Notes under the pieces: generated by a model
Database searches by the model: none
What the model was told of the DNA's origin: nothing
Seen by the model: the letters and a program-made list of their open reading frames with translations, nothing else
Source of the DNA: Chrysomallon squamiferum
Taxonomy: Eukaryota > Mollusca > Gastropoda > Neomphalida > Peltospiridae
Assembly: GCA_012295275.1 (NCBI GenBank)
Contig: CM022667.1
Span: 4,886,208 to 4,950,207 of the forward strand
Length of the DNA stretch: 64,000 bases
Direction of reading: 5' to 3'
Made by a program: the position numbers and the translations under genes
In this document: piece after piece, positions 38,126 to 50,372 of the stretch
How the letters are laid out: each line of letters starts with the position of its first letter
Numbering within the stretch: position 1 is the stretch's first letter

Positions 38126-41100
38126 AATGCAGATTATTTATCAACACAAACACAGTCAAGTTAATTTGTTTTCTATGGCATCCATGTTCAAAATAAAATT
38201 CATTTCATCAAGTAACTTGATTTACAGTCAACACACAACATTTTCATTGAATCAGAATTTCTTCATATTTTTGCTACAACAGATAAAACCAATCACATTT
38301 GAGTTTTTGATTTTGAAACGTGTCTATGTTGTTTATTTTAAAGATTATATTGCTACTTACTTGGAGTCGTTTGTCAAGTTTAGATTCCGGTAAACTGCTC
38401 TTAATACTTGGATCCCTTTTCACAGTTGCATCCACCTCATCTACATCCTGTCAAATCAAAATAAATCAAATCAAATCAAACAACAAAGAATTTTAAAATC
38501 AAACCAAAAAATATCTGTTGTACAGGTAATGGTTTTCAATCTCATTTCAATTTTGAGTTAAAAGTAAGCATTAAATTTCTGGGATTTTTAAAAAAATGTT
38601 GTTGTTTGTATGTGCATGTCTGTGTATGTCTTTGTGCATTTTTCTTTGTGTGTGTGTGTGTGAGTGAATAGGCATCCTTGTGCACATGTCCATATATCTG
38701 TATTTTTATATTAATATATTCATATTTCCATGGAACTGCTACTCATGTCATTTTAATTTTCAAAAGTATATTCACATCTTTAAGCTATTTTTACTCTATT
38801 TTTCTATTTTTATTTTGTCATAACACTTGATATAAAATTATGAAATATTTAAAAATTTATATTTTTACTCTATTTTTCTAATTTTTATTTGGTCGTAACA
38901 CTTGATATAAAATTATGAAATATTTAAAAATTTATTTTTTTACTCTATTTTTCTATTTTTCTAATTTTTATATTTGGTCGTAACACTTGATCTAAAATTA
39001 TGAGATATTTAAAAATTTATATTTTTACTCTATTTTTCTATTTTTTTGGTCGTAACACTTGATCTAAAATTATGAAATATTTAAAACAATTTATTTTTAC
39101 TCCTTTTCCACCACTGTAATCCATGGCTAGCAGGTCATACTTTCCAGGAACTTTTACAAAGTTCTGTCTGTCAGCCCAGTCATTTTTTGTTTTGTCAGAA
39201 AACCTGAAAACAAGTAATAGTAAAAAATAGCTGTTGTGGTGGAAATAGTCAAAATGGTGGTCATAGAAATAATAGTAACACTAATAGTTGTAGTAGAAAT
39301 ATGAAAACCTGAAAACAGTAATACTAAACATAATTGTTGTAGTGGAAATAGCAAAAATGATGGTAACAGTAGTAGTAATAGTCGTAGTAGACATAATAAG
39401 AAAACAGTAAGAGTAAACATAGTTGTTGTAGTGGAAATAGTGAAGATAACCTGTTACAGTAACAGAAGAAAGAGTACTTACTTTTTACAAAATATCTGTT
39501 TCGCTTTGTCCAGTTCTCCCCCACATGAAACCAGATTGCTCTGACCGGTGTACCCCACCCTGCCCCACCTCTGCCACACGGAGTAAGAATGTTTACCATC
39601 TTCCTTCAGCAGCTGAATCAAGTAGAACTTGTTGTTATTGTTGCCGACGTCAGTCTGAAATAAAAATGTTAAAATTTTAAATTTATCTAAACCTTAACAG
39701 CCACAGAAGCAATGCAAGCTGGTAAGAATGACCCACACTGTAAAACAGTGAATATCTTTCTAGTTTATTGAAATATTGTCTTAATGCTCACTTTCTGGTT
39801 TCAGCTCTTCTCACCTGATTTAACATGCAGTCCCAAACATCATTTCCTTCATAGAAAACACTGGCTTTTCCAATCATTAAGGTACATTCTGGGTCAACAG
39901 GTGCACGACCTTTCACAATTACAGTCCGAACTAAAAACAGATAAAAAAAAAAAAAACATTCTTATTTAAAACTAATGATTAAAACTGACTATAAATTTAA
40001 ACTGTGTCACATTTAAAATTTTCTAAAATCAAGTAAAATGAATTTTTTTTTTTTTTTTTTTTTAATTTCTCTTATTTAAAATTTATGACTAAAATCTGTT
40101 ATGTCCAGAAGTATTTACAAGACCTTTTGTATCATTGTCATCAGCTTTCTGAGATTTTGCAGATTGTGATTTTGCACTCTTTGTTGATTTAGCAGATGCA
40201 GGTTTGGAAACTCGTCTTCCTGACATGACTGAAGCAGCATCACCACCTCCCAATGTGGAACCTACACCATCATCGGCAGCGTCGTTCTCTTGTTTTACAT
40301 CAGTCAAAACAGCGTCTACAATCACATGAAAAAAATAAAATAAAATAACCATAAGTACCTACAACTGTAAACATTTTCATTATTGTGTATAGATTGTTAG
40401 ACAAAATAAAAAGAAGAAAAATAACAACTCATAAAATAAATAAAAAAAAAAAAAAAAAAGTAAACAACATTATTGTTTATTTTTATATAAATACAGGTAC
40501 CAAACCATTTATCTGGCTACCAAAAAATCGAAAAAAAAAAAACTATAAAAAAAAACATTATTTTTTTAATTAAATTACTTTTGAATTAGGTTCTATTTGT
40601 TTTGCTTTCTGTGAAGCCAGTTGACATGAGAGTGTTGCTGTTTATGAGTGATCCTCTCCATCAATTATTACTTGTTTTAGTTTAATATTCATTTATTACC
40701 AGGTCTACAATACTAGCACAAACACAACCAGGTAGAGAAAAGCATATTCTGTACAAGTATTTTAAGTATTTTTAGTGAATAAAAACAAAGCAGACCCTAC
40801 TTTAGAACTGTATTATAGTTTCATTATTGAATTTTTCATTGTTTGTTTTATATTTTAAGTAAAGGTGCAGCCTGTATTCAGAAATCTGGTACCAAACTTG
40901 CCAGTTAAACAGTTTGGTGAATGTTTTCTTGTTTCTAAAACAAATGTTGAAAGTGAAAAAAAAAACCTGATTTCTCTCTTGCTATCTCTCTGCTGAAGTC
41001 TGTCTTTGTGTTCACTTGAGTCAGAGCAGCAACGTCAATTTTGTATGTCGTTCGACCAACCTCAACATCAACTACACCTGCTGTTCTTTTGCAGTGTTCT

Positions 41101-41318
41101 GCCTCTAACAGTTGTGATATTTTAGCAGAATATGGCGTCCATTTTCCTGAATCATCTTTCCACTGCCATACATAGAAATCTGTTAATGATTAAGAAGAAA
41201 AATATATATTGGTTTATTTTAATACTGTGGCTGTTATTGCTACTGATACAACCATTTTTGAGACTGCATAGTGAACATTTTATTCATAATTCCATATTTT
41301 GTTTATTCAATGTGTGTA

Positions 41319-41351
<33 letters not shown>

Positions 41352-44300
41352 TTTTTATAATAAACAAACAAATAAATAAATAAAAATCATTCCACAGTAC
41401 ATTTTTATAAGAAATAACGTTTCAGTTTTAAATATATAGATAGTAACGATTACGAGTTACATGGTAACCAATGTAAACAAAATCATGGAGAGTTTCAGTG
41501 TTTGTAAACGTGAACAACTTGAAGCGATTTTTTAAATATAAATACAAAACTAAACAAAAGCATTAAGTAATACTACTACTAATAATAATAAATTCACGAA
41601 AAAAAAAACCCAACAAATTCTGCGAAATTGTATTTCGGAAAAACCTATTTTCTATTTATTACCGATGTTTCTAATAATAGCAAGTAGCTTTGAGAATACG
41701 CGAAATTTGATTGGTCGATTCAGCAGGTACTCTTGCTTTCTGTCCAATCACGAACGACATATTTAAGGTCGCCATCAAACGCGGCAAAAGATTGCGAATA
41801 TCAATAAAACGGCAAAAAAACTGAATGTGCTGTGTTATAAATTATACGCTCCTGTTTAAAACTGACAGTTTTGCAGACGTTTCTGAAATCAGATACAATC
41901 AGACAAGTGAACTGTGATTATTTCCTAATCGCTATTCGCGCCAAATATGATAATGCCGGACTAGGCTAAAACAGGGAACAAAAGAACAGCTCAAAGGCTC
42001 ACAAAAAAAAAAAAAAAAAAAATATATATATCGTGCACTTTGTACACGTGAAATTGACCTAATTTCTTTCACCAAGGCAAAAGTGTAAACAGCAAAAAAT
42101 AATACCGACAGTTATTAATGAAATCAATAGCTTTACTGACAAGGTTTACTTCAGTTTTTAGTTTATTTTAATTATAAAATTACAATAATTATAACTTTTT
42201 GACTTTGTTATTTCTCTAAACAAAATTATTTTTTTTTTCAGTAAGTTAAAAAATATATATATTAAAAAATAAATACATTCAGCTGAATAACCTTTAATCT
42301 TTAAATCTGTTGAGTATTTAGAATAAAAAAAAATAAACAAAACACCAACAAAATAATTATTGCATTTATTTATTTACAAAATAATTTACAAACACTTTCT
42401 TTTTTTTAAAATAATTATACATTTTGAAAGCCTATGACTCTATGGCTAAACATATTTTTTTTTATTATCATTGTTGCTTCTTCTTCTTTATAATGAAACT
42501 TTTCCCCAATTTGCTGAAATATTTGACTGGTCTATGTTACTGTATTAGGGCTACAAAAGCTGAACTGGATTGTAGAAAACCTGAATTTGCTAGATCAGAG
42601 AGAGACATTGGGGATATAGTCCCCTTGAAATTTTAAATGTAGATACTGGAGAAAAAAAAAACCAACCCAATTTCAATGACTTCTGAACATTACGAATAAT
42701 ATTTGACTGTGTTAAATGTGTTGCCATTTTATATTCATGAATTAAGAATGAGGTAAACAAAAAAATTAAGGTTTATTTATCAATGACTGTTTACATATCA
42801 TAGCAGTTTTTGGACAGGACTATTAATTAAATATAGTTGTACATAAATTTAATATTAATCTGTAATGAGAAAACTGATTTGGAGAAGCTGTGTTTTCCAA
42901 TAAAAACAGCACAATAAAAGTGAAGAGATAAAATTATTTGGATATCGTTCTTGACTGGTCAAATTACTGGGCAGTGGTCAGCACCCTGTCACTCCAGTTG
43001 CTATGGTCAATGTCCATCCATCCATCCATCTATTCTTTCAGTATTCAGTGATAAATAAGGAAACAAATGTCTGTCTATTCTTATTTTTAGTGTAGGCCAA
43101 GTGGAAATTCATCTCAACTATCTGATATTGAAGACGGTTTTATGAAACACAGTAATCACAGGACATGTATATATAAATTATGTGTGTTTGAATAATGCTT
43201 ATCTTGTGTATTATATGGGAAATTGAAAAAAAATTAAAAACCCACTGAAAACAAATTTCTGACAAAAGAAAGAAAAAGGAAAAAATACCAAAATACAAAA
43301 CAAAATGAGAACCTCACAATTTTAGATACAGAGATTGAAAAAAAAAAAAATCTTAGCTTTCTAATTATTTTTAAAATATACCATGATGTGTGTGTGTGTG
43401 TGTAACAATCATTAAAACAATGCTGAAGTTTGTATTATCTAAATACACCAATTTAGGAACAGACTGCAACATTTAGCACAGTCTTGAGAAATGACTGACC
43501 TAGGAAAATTGATATCTGACTGAGCTCTCACTGGCCGTTTCCAAGGAAATGAATATGCATGATATGCAAATCAGACGAACCTGCAGACTTGTCTCCGACA
43601 CAGAACCTAACTCTTCTCGACCAGCCGGTTTTCTTGTTCTTCTGTAGCATCTTGTTAAAATCTACAACAAGCCTGACACCATCACCAGCATCAAGTTCAC
43701 ACTGCAACACAAAAAACAAATTAACAGCTACTCACAATACACATACACAATAATACAGACACAATATTGTTTCAGATTTACAGAACAAATTTACAACACA
43801 AACTGGATAAGAAATACCTTATGGCAGCCACATTTATTATTTCTGTATATTATTAATAGGAGTGGTGAGGTTTGATCACACAACCAATCACGTATCAATC
43901 ATATCATAAAGCTAACGCATTGTGGAATGTTGCTGTAAAAAGTAATTTCTGGCACTTTTCTTCATCTTCAGGCCTATTCCAATATTAGCCTTAGCAAGAG
44001 GATTAATGACAGCAATTTTGACTAAATTATCTGTTTATTTTTTATTGTTATTATTTTTTTTTAATCATGATCACATTTACAGCGTTGTAAGAAAAGAACA
44101 AAAACAAACAACAACATTCATAAAAATAATGATAATAATAAATACGTATATTTAAAAACAACAACAACAAAACCAAACATACATTTTTCTTTCCGTCATT
44201 GTAAGCCTCAGTAATTGCTTGGTTTTGTTTCTCTGTGTACTGCGTCCATTTTCCTCCGTCCCCCTCCCACTCCCATCGGTGATGTGAACTGACGACGTTG

Positions 44301-44700
44301 TTGTCCGATGTCGATGCACACGACTTCTTTTTCGGAGGCTTTTCATCAGCATCACTTGAACTACGACGCTTTGCTACATTAACCCAAATAAAATTTAAAT
44401 TTAAATTTAACAATTACTTCTCAGTTGATTAAAAATGTATAAACCGTTAAATACAATTACTCCGCTCGTGTGTATGTATGTACGTGGAGAATTAATAATT
44501 AATTATGATTAATTAGTAATAATTATCATTATAATGTTATTTATATTTTATTTTAATAGTTTCACTTTCAGAAGTTATCTCATTATCTGCCGATTCAGTT
44601 AATTTCAGTCTAAAAGGAGATGCAGTTCATTATTGTTTTTTTGTAATAACATCTAATTTTTAATAATATGTGTTACTGTACCTCGTGTACTTCTACCCAT
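34347..44700 (-). CDS. PARP2: PARP2-type poly(ADP-ribose) polymerase with tandem WWE domains
   Basis: Eighteen exons join into 741 residues: 44700-44682, 44373-44183, 43701-43581, 41179-40967, 40315-40124, 39930-39815, 39654-39482, 39203-39101, 38447-38361, 38008-37924, 37734-37596, 37130-37067, 36799-36668, 36363-36245, 35864-35765, 35540-35442, 35141-35017, 34494-34347. Domains in order: basic nuclear signal (KRRSS...PPKKK), WWE1 (about 37-110, [14 protein letters not shown]), WWE2 (about 112-180, [14 protein letters not shown]), Ser/Lys linker, WGR (about 246-341, [11 protein letters not shown]), helical regulatory domain, and ART catalytic domain. The H-Y-E triad is present ([30 protein letters not shown]), as expected for chain elongation. 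The family binds DNA breaks and modifies chromatin. Human PARP2 (583 aa) has no WWE, so the N-terminus is unusual. The intron after exon 12 must use a GC donor to keep frame. Confidence 0.88.
34613..34985. repeat. (CA)n, (AAT)n and (GAT)n arrays in the last PARP2 intron
   Basis: A CA run at about 34613-34660 is followed by a ~245-bp trinucleotide block of AAT with AAC and AGT variants, ending in GATAAT and GAT units. Confidence 0.95.
35657..35706. repeat. (GA)n microsatellite
   Basis: A pure GA run within a PARP2 intron. A second one lies at 36070-36129, followed by a poly-A tract at 36175-36195. Confidence 0.95.
36366..36550. repeat. (TTTR)n repeat abutting the PARP2 exon 14 acceptor
   Basis: Tetranucleotide AAAT/AAAC units with a recurrent CAAGTAAATAAA block. 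Read on the minus strand this is a T-rich ACTTGTTTATTT array ending directly in the TTTACTTACAG acceptor, so the repeat supplies the polypyrimidine tract. Confidence 0.9.
37201..37236. repeat. (TG)n microsatellite cluster
   Basis: A TG run in a PARP2 intron, with a TA run near 37338-37360 and another TG run near 37498-37550. Confidence 0.95.
38057..38126. repeat. (CA)n microsatellite
   Basis: About 30 CA units with a few interruptions, lying in the PARP2 intron just beyond the exon at 37924-38008. Confidence 0.95.
38785..39105 (-). repeat. PARP2: Tandem repeat of ~75-bp units including the PARP2 exon 8 donor
   Basis: The block TTTTTACTC(T/C)(A/T)TTTT recurs near 38789, 38865, 38939, 39025 and 39096, joined by GGTCGTAACACTTGAT and AAAATTATGA(A/G)ATATTT blocks. 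On the minus strand the last copy is the real donor (GGA|GTAAAAAT). The other four copies keep GA|GTAAAAAT further into the intron. Confidence 0.8.
40967..44373 (-). other. PARP2: Tandem WWE-domain exons of the PARP2-like protein
   Basis: Exons 2-3 encode the first WWE (W-E-W...G.WTQY, then [14 protein letters not shown] and TGWSRRVRF). Exon 4 alone encodes the second ([29 protein letters not shown]). WWE folds in other proteins bind ADP-ribose chains (iso-ADP-ribose in RNF146). Here they sit on the enzyme that makes the chain. A 2.4-kb intron holding a promoter-like island separates the two. Confidence 0.7.
41640..42000. promoter_or_regulatory. Promoter-like island inside PARP2 intron 3
   Basis: A CpG-containing stretch within A/T-rich intron DNA. 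It holds two CCAAT boxes in opposite orientations (ATTGGTCG near 41710, CCAATCAC near 41742), TATTTAAGG near 41760, an E2F-like GCCGCG/CGCGGC site near 41780, and a TTCGCGCCAAA E2F-type site near 41936. It could drive a shorter PARP2 isoform starting at the second WWE, or another transcript. This is inference from motif clustering. Confidence 0.4.
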
Positions 44701-45130
44701 GCTAGCTGGCTGAGAATTAAAATACTGATACGAGTGTTTACAGTTTTTATCGGCTATATTTCACAAGTTGCAACATGTGTTTTTGTGTGTTCTTAATTCA
44801 AAAATATAATTGTTCCAATGAAACGAAATAAATAAAACAAAATAAAAATATCTTGCCTTCCGACGAAAACTTTTCACATGATAAACAAGTATATTTTAGG
44901 TTTTAATAATTCAGTCATTTTTTTAAATAAATAGTTTATGTTAATAGAATGCATAATGTAATTAACCTAACAACACATACCGCAACACAATTGCGTTTAC
45001 AATTTATGATTTGTCATCAATTTTGCCGCCAAACAAGACGAAAACAACGTGACGTATTTATCACGTGATTTCACTACGACCTAGTTATTTTTGTGTTGTG
45101 CTGGAGGGGTGTGTGTGTAACGGCAGGTAC
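44701..45130. promoter_or_regulatory. Divergent promoter upstream of PARP2 with E2F, CRE-like and E-box motifs
   Basis: Between 45022 and 45068 lie TTTGCCGCCAAA (E2F-like on both strands), TGACGTA (CRE-like half), and TCACGTGA (E-box with CACGTG). A clean donor CAG|GTACTG follows at 45126-45127 on the plus strand. This could be the end of a first exon of a transcript running toward the receptor gene. Regulator identities are inferred from consensus only. Confidence 0.45.
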
Positions 45131-45995
45131 TGTATGTTTTTAAATATTACACATTTTACAGCTTCTAAAACTGCTATTGCAGGAATTTTAGATGTTAGCA
45201 TAGTGTAAGGAATTTATCTGGTTATTTAAAATACAATGTCACTATTTGACCCCTGGCAGATGTAACATTTATTTAGGCTACGTAGCTGTCACACTGTGAC
45301 ACTCAGTCTGCAAAGTAAGATAATGATAATCGCACAGAACAACTTAACTCTTTGCACGCAGTGACCAGCTCCGGTCAAAGTTGAAAACCGAGCTGACCAT
45401 GGTCTTTTGTAATGTCTTACTAATAGTTATGTAACAGAATTTGCGTGTGCACAGTCGAAAAAAGTTTTAGTCTACACACTGTCACACATCACTGATCATT
45501 TTGCTAGGTGACATACTACTCAACTGTATCATGTATGTTTAATTATTGCTAATGTTAAAATTCGTACACACAAACGTGCATGCGTCGTATCAAAACATTA
45601 AAAAAATAGATACATGAAATATTCATGAATTTAAAATATATTATATATATATATTGCAAATGCATTTCTTTATTAATGAACATATGATTGAAAAATTAAA
45701 TAGAATTTAAAATTAATTAGGATTATATAAATTATAAGGGAAACTCAGAAACAGATCAAGGAGAGAACAAGTTACTAAACAGGCCTGTGTGTTTTGCTGA
45801 TAATGTTTATTTTTTTTTCAGAATGAAACTCATTTCACCCTAAATGACTTTTTATTTGTTGCAGTGTTACATACTATTTTTAATATTTAATTATTTTTTC
45901 ATATTATTGCTGTTAGATATAAAGTAATATTTTTTATGATGGGTGTGTTAATAATGACATACAATTGTTTTTACAACTGATTTTTGTTTGTACTT

Positions 45996-46036
<41 letters not shown>

Positions 46037-46284
46037 TATAAAGGATAAATTTGTAAGAATAAAGTTAAAACATCAACGCAAATAATAATAAAATCGTAAA
46101 CAGTATTTGAATTTTGATGTAACAGTATATTAAGAGGGATAATATATATATTAAAAAAAAAAAAAAATATATAAATTAATTTAAAGTTTAAAATAGGGAA
46201 CTTTTAATATGTCAGTGATATTAGAATTTCAAAGTTGAAATTATTTTTAAGTTCAGATTTTAAACCAGTATTTAATGATTAGGT

Positions 46285-46353
<69 letters not shown>

Positions 46354-47124
46354 GTGTGTGTGGTTTATATATCAGACTATTTGTGTTGTGTTTGTGGTGT
46401 TCTGTGTGTGTCAAACAAAACAGCGACGACTGACATGTTGTTATACAGGTGTCATCACCTGAAACTGTCACACAATGTTTTTACATATTTATATTTTAAA
46501 ATAAGTAACAACTAACATAGACACACAAAAACACACATATAGATAGATAGATAGATAGATACATACATACATACATATATACATAAAAAAATACATTATA
46601 TATATATATTATAAACAATAAGCAGTTAAACAATGTTTATATGTTTATACATGTAGACAGTTATATTTAATAACAATATATATATACGTAGATAGATACA
46701 GATATATATATATATATATATATACAGCATCAATATGCAGTTAAATATTTGACAAAGTAAATAACATCTGTCTCAATCTTTTCATTGGATTGTATTCCTT
46801 CATCTTTCCTTTTCTTTTTTGTTTTTGCTTTTTCCCTTCTTTTGCCAATGTTTTTCATTTTCTGTGTCATATATGCAATACTGTTACCATATTTTTATTG
46901 ATTAATTTATGAATATTCCCAAATAAAAAACAATGATTGTTATTAATATTTTTTTGTAATTATAAGTTGATCAGATTTTTTGATTTTTTTTTAATTGTGA
47001 AAAATATAATAAAACAAAATGTATGTTAATAATAATGGGAGTCATTTGTATAACACAAAAAAAATATATAATAATGAAAATAAAATAAAAAAGAAAGAAA
47101 AGTCAAAATAAATTAAAAATGTAA

Positions 47125-47191
<67 letters not shown>

Positions 47192-47452
47192 GATACAAAG
47201 GACTGTAAATACATTTTATAACAATGTACTTCACATTACATTTGATACATAAAAAAATACAAACATTATTACAATGTTCCCAATCTTCTTTAATACATTG
47301 TTCTTTTTATACATAACCTTTGAACTTAGTTTTTCTTTATTTCATTTTATTGCTTTTATTCTGTTCAATTTATGCTTTTATCAGTTTCTCTCTTCCTTTG
47401 TTCCTTTGTTCCTTTTTTCTTTTCTTTTTTTCTCTCTCCTTTGAGTCTGACA

Positions 47453-47513
<61 letters not shown>

Positions 47514-47830
47514 TTTTTTGATCAGTCGAGGGATTAGATATTCACCAGATGAGCTTGGATAAACTTGTACACTTGGGCATTGTTCTGCCATTTTCAGTCG
47601 AGTTCTGTCTGGTTGACAGCCTCACACACTCTTTAACACTCTTTGATCTAGGTTACAATGGCTCGGTTCCCTTGTGTGTGCAGTTCAAAGAGCTCTCTAT
47701 ATTGTCATAGTTTTTTTAGCCCTCGTCTTTCTTTCCTTTTGTATCTTTTAAAAAAAAAAAAAAAAAAAAAAAAGGTTTTTACTGCTATGGGTAATGTAAT
47801 GCCCTCACAGGGCCTCATTTTTTTTTTTTT
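45131..47830. other. Intergenic or leader-intron DNA, no gene seen
   Basis: A/T-rich sequence without coding potential. It holds AAT (45998-46036), TG (46290-46360), GATA/CATA (46538-46575), TA (46702-46724), AAT/TTA (47122-47191), TA plus poly-T (47458-47519) and poly-A (47751-47773) tracts. If the donor at 45126 and the acceptor at 50505 are used, all of this lies inside one intron. Confidence 0.5.
47122..47191. repeat. Inverted (TAA)n(TTA)n palindrome
   Basis: A TAA run of about 29 bases passes directly into a TTA run of about 40 bases. The two arms are perfectly complementary, with no loop needed. Confidence 0.9.
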
Positions 47831-47984
47831 CCTTACCTAGACAGGTATTGGGTTGGTTGTCTGCTGTTTGTTTACCTAGTAAAAGGTAGACGTAGGTAAC
47901 AGGCTGTCTGAGCCATGGGTAATGTAGGTAAATACTTGTTTATCACACAAATACACTGAGGTGTAGGTAATGTTGTTAGTACAG

Positions 47985-49640
47985 GTAGAGATTCAAGTAT
48001 TGTTAATACAGGTAGATTGAAGTGTTGTTAATACAGGTAGATTGAAGTGTTGTTAATACAGGTAGAATGAAGTGTTGTTAATACAGGTAGATTGAAGTGT
48101 TTTTAATACAGGTAGATTGAAGTGTTGTTAATACAGGTAGATTGAAGTGTTGTTAATAGAGGTAGAATGAAGTGTTGTTAATACAGGTAGATTGAAGTGT
48201 TGTTAATACAGGTAGAATGAAGTGTTGTTAATACAGGTAGATTGAAGTGTTGTTAATAGAGGTAGAATGAAGTGTTAATACAGGTAGATTGAAGTGTTGT
48301 TAATAGAGGTAGAATGAAGTGTTGTTAATACAGGTAGATTGAAGTGTTGTTAATACAGGTAGAATGAAGTGTTAATACAGGTAGATTGAAGTGTTGTTAA
48401 TACAGGTAGATTGAAGTGTTGTTAATAGAGGTAGAATGAAGTGTTGTTAATACAGGTAGAATGAAGTGTTTTTTAATACAGGTAGATTGAAGTGTTGTTA
48501 ATACAGGTAGAATGAAGTGTTGTTAATACAGGTAGAATGAAGTGTTGTTAATACAGGTAGATTGAAGAGTTGGTAACACAGGTAGACTGAAGAGTTGTTA
48601 ATACAGGTAAAATGAAGTGTTGTTAATACAGGTGGACTGAAATGTTGTTAATACAGGTAGACTGAAGTGTTTTTGATACAGGTAAAATGAAGTGTTGTTA
48701 ATACAGGTAGATTGAAGTGTTGTTAATACAGGTAGAATGAAGTGTTAATACAGGTAGATTGAAGTGTTGTTAATACAGGTAGATTGAAGTGTTGTTAATA
48801 CAGGTAGATTGAAGTGTTGTTAATAGAGGTAGAATGAAGTGTTGTTAATACAGGTAGAATGAAGTGTTTTTTAATACAGGTAGAATGAAGTGTTGTTAAT
48901 ACAGGTAGATTGAAGTGTTGTTAATACAGGTAGAATGAAGTGTTAATACAGGTAGATTGAAGTGTTGTTAATACAGGTAGATTGAAGTGTTGTTAATACA
49001 GGTAGAATGAAGTGTTTTTTAATACAGGTAGAATGAAGTGTTGTTAATACAGGTAGATTGAAGTGTTGTTAATACAGGTAGAATGAAGTGTTGTTAATAC
49101 AGGTAGATTGAAGAGTTGGTAACACAGGTAGACTGAAGAGTTGTTAATACAGGTAAAATGAAGTGTTGTTAATACAGGTGGACTGAAATGTTGTTAATAC
49201 AGGTAGACTGAAGTGTTTTTAATACAGGTAAAATGAAGTGTTGTTAATACAGGTGGACTGAAATGTTGTTAATACAGGTAGATTGAAGTGTTGTTAATAC
49301 AGGTAGACTGAAATGTTGGTAATACAGGTAGATTGAAGTGTTGTTAATACAGGTAGATTGAAGTGTTCTTAATACAGGTAGACTGAAATGTTGTTAATAC
49401 AGGTAGAATGAAGTGTTGTTAATACAGGTAGACTGAAGTGTTGTTATTACAGGTAAATTGAAGTGTTGTTAATACAGGTAGATTGAAGTGTTTTTAATAC
49501 AGGTATAAAATAAAATGTTGGTAATACAGGTAGATTGAAGTTTTGTTAATACAGGTAGATTGAAGTTTTGTTAATACAGGTAGATTGAAGTTTTGTTAAT
49601 ACAGATAGATTGAAGTTTTGTTAATACAGGTATAGATAAG
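47985..49640 (+). repeat. 25-bp minisatellite, about 65 units, each with an AG|GT junction
   Basis: The consensus unit is GTTGTTAATACAGGTAGA followed by (A/T)TGAAGT, 25 bp, with occasional 22-bp units lacking one GTT. Variants include AGACTGAA, AAAATGAA and GGACTGAA. Degenerate CAGGTA-rich sequence continues outside the array from about 47830 to 50025. A higher-order period of about 546 bp is visible from matching variant runs at 48564 and 49110. Confidence 0.95.
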
Positions 49641-50099
49641 CTTAAGAAGCAGAGATAATGAACTGATTGTAAGACATCGACACTGGCAATATAGATTAAA
49701 CAAGCAGACATAGATACAGGTAGATTTAGTTGCACACACACTGAAGTAAGAAAAGAAGCAGGTTTATATATAGAATAACACATTTATTAAATATAGGTTT
49801 AATGCAGAAAATATGATGCATTGGATATCACACTGCCTGAAACAGAGTGCATTAGATACAGGTTAAAAAGAAGTAATCTGGAATATAGATTGTATATGGA
49901 CAGCATTATATATGTAACAGAGATATTCAGAGGTATTGGTAACAGGTATAAACAGGTATAGATAACAGGTAAACTATTGTTTAGCTAGTACAGGTAAGCT
50001 ATTGTAGAGGTTAAAGACAGGTAAATTTTCAGTGTATCAGGTGTTTGGGTATATGACAATAATGGTTTTGTTGTAGATGATAATGTAACAGCACTGACT

Positions 50100-50306
50100 G
50101 AAATAGTGCAATACACCTGTAGGTGTGTGTGTGTGTGTGTGTGTGGTTGTACAGTAATAAATATGACTAGTAATACAAGTGTACTTAATAATGTTAATGT
50201 GTTTTGTAAGCCTATAGAAATATATATGTGTGTTTCTCTCTCGCTCTCTTTATATATATATGAGTATGTGTTTGTGTGCATATATGTCTGTGTGTGTGTA
50301 TGTCTG

Positions 50307-50337
<31 letters not shown>

Positions 50338-50372
50338 TAAGTAAAATTGTGTGTGTGTGTGTGTGTGTGATT
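50100..50372. repeat. (TG)n and (TA)n microsatellite cluster
   Basis: TG runs near 50122-50144 and 50347-50369 flank a TA run near 50306-50330 within low-complexity DNA. Confidence 0.9.

Noticed and set aside
47985-49640. CRISPR-like array
   Set aside because: There are no spacers: units are contiguous 25-bp repeats in an intron-rich eukaryotic genome, with no cas genes.
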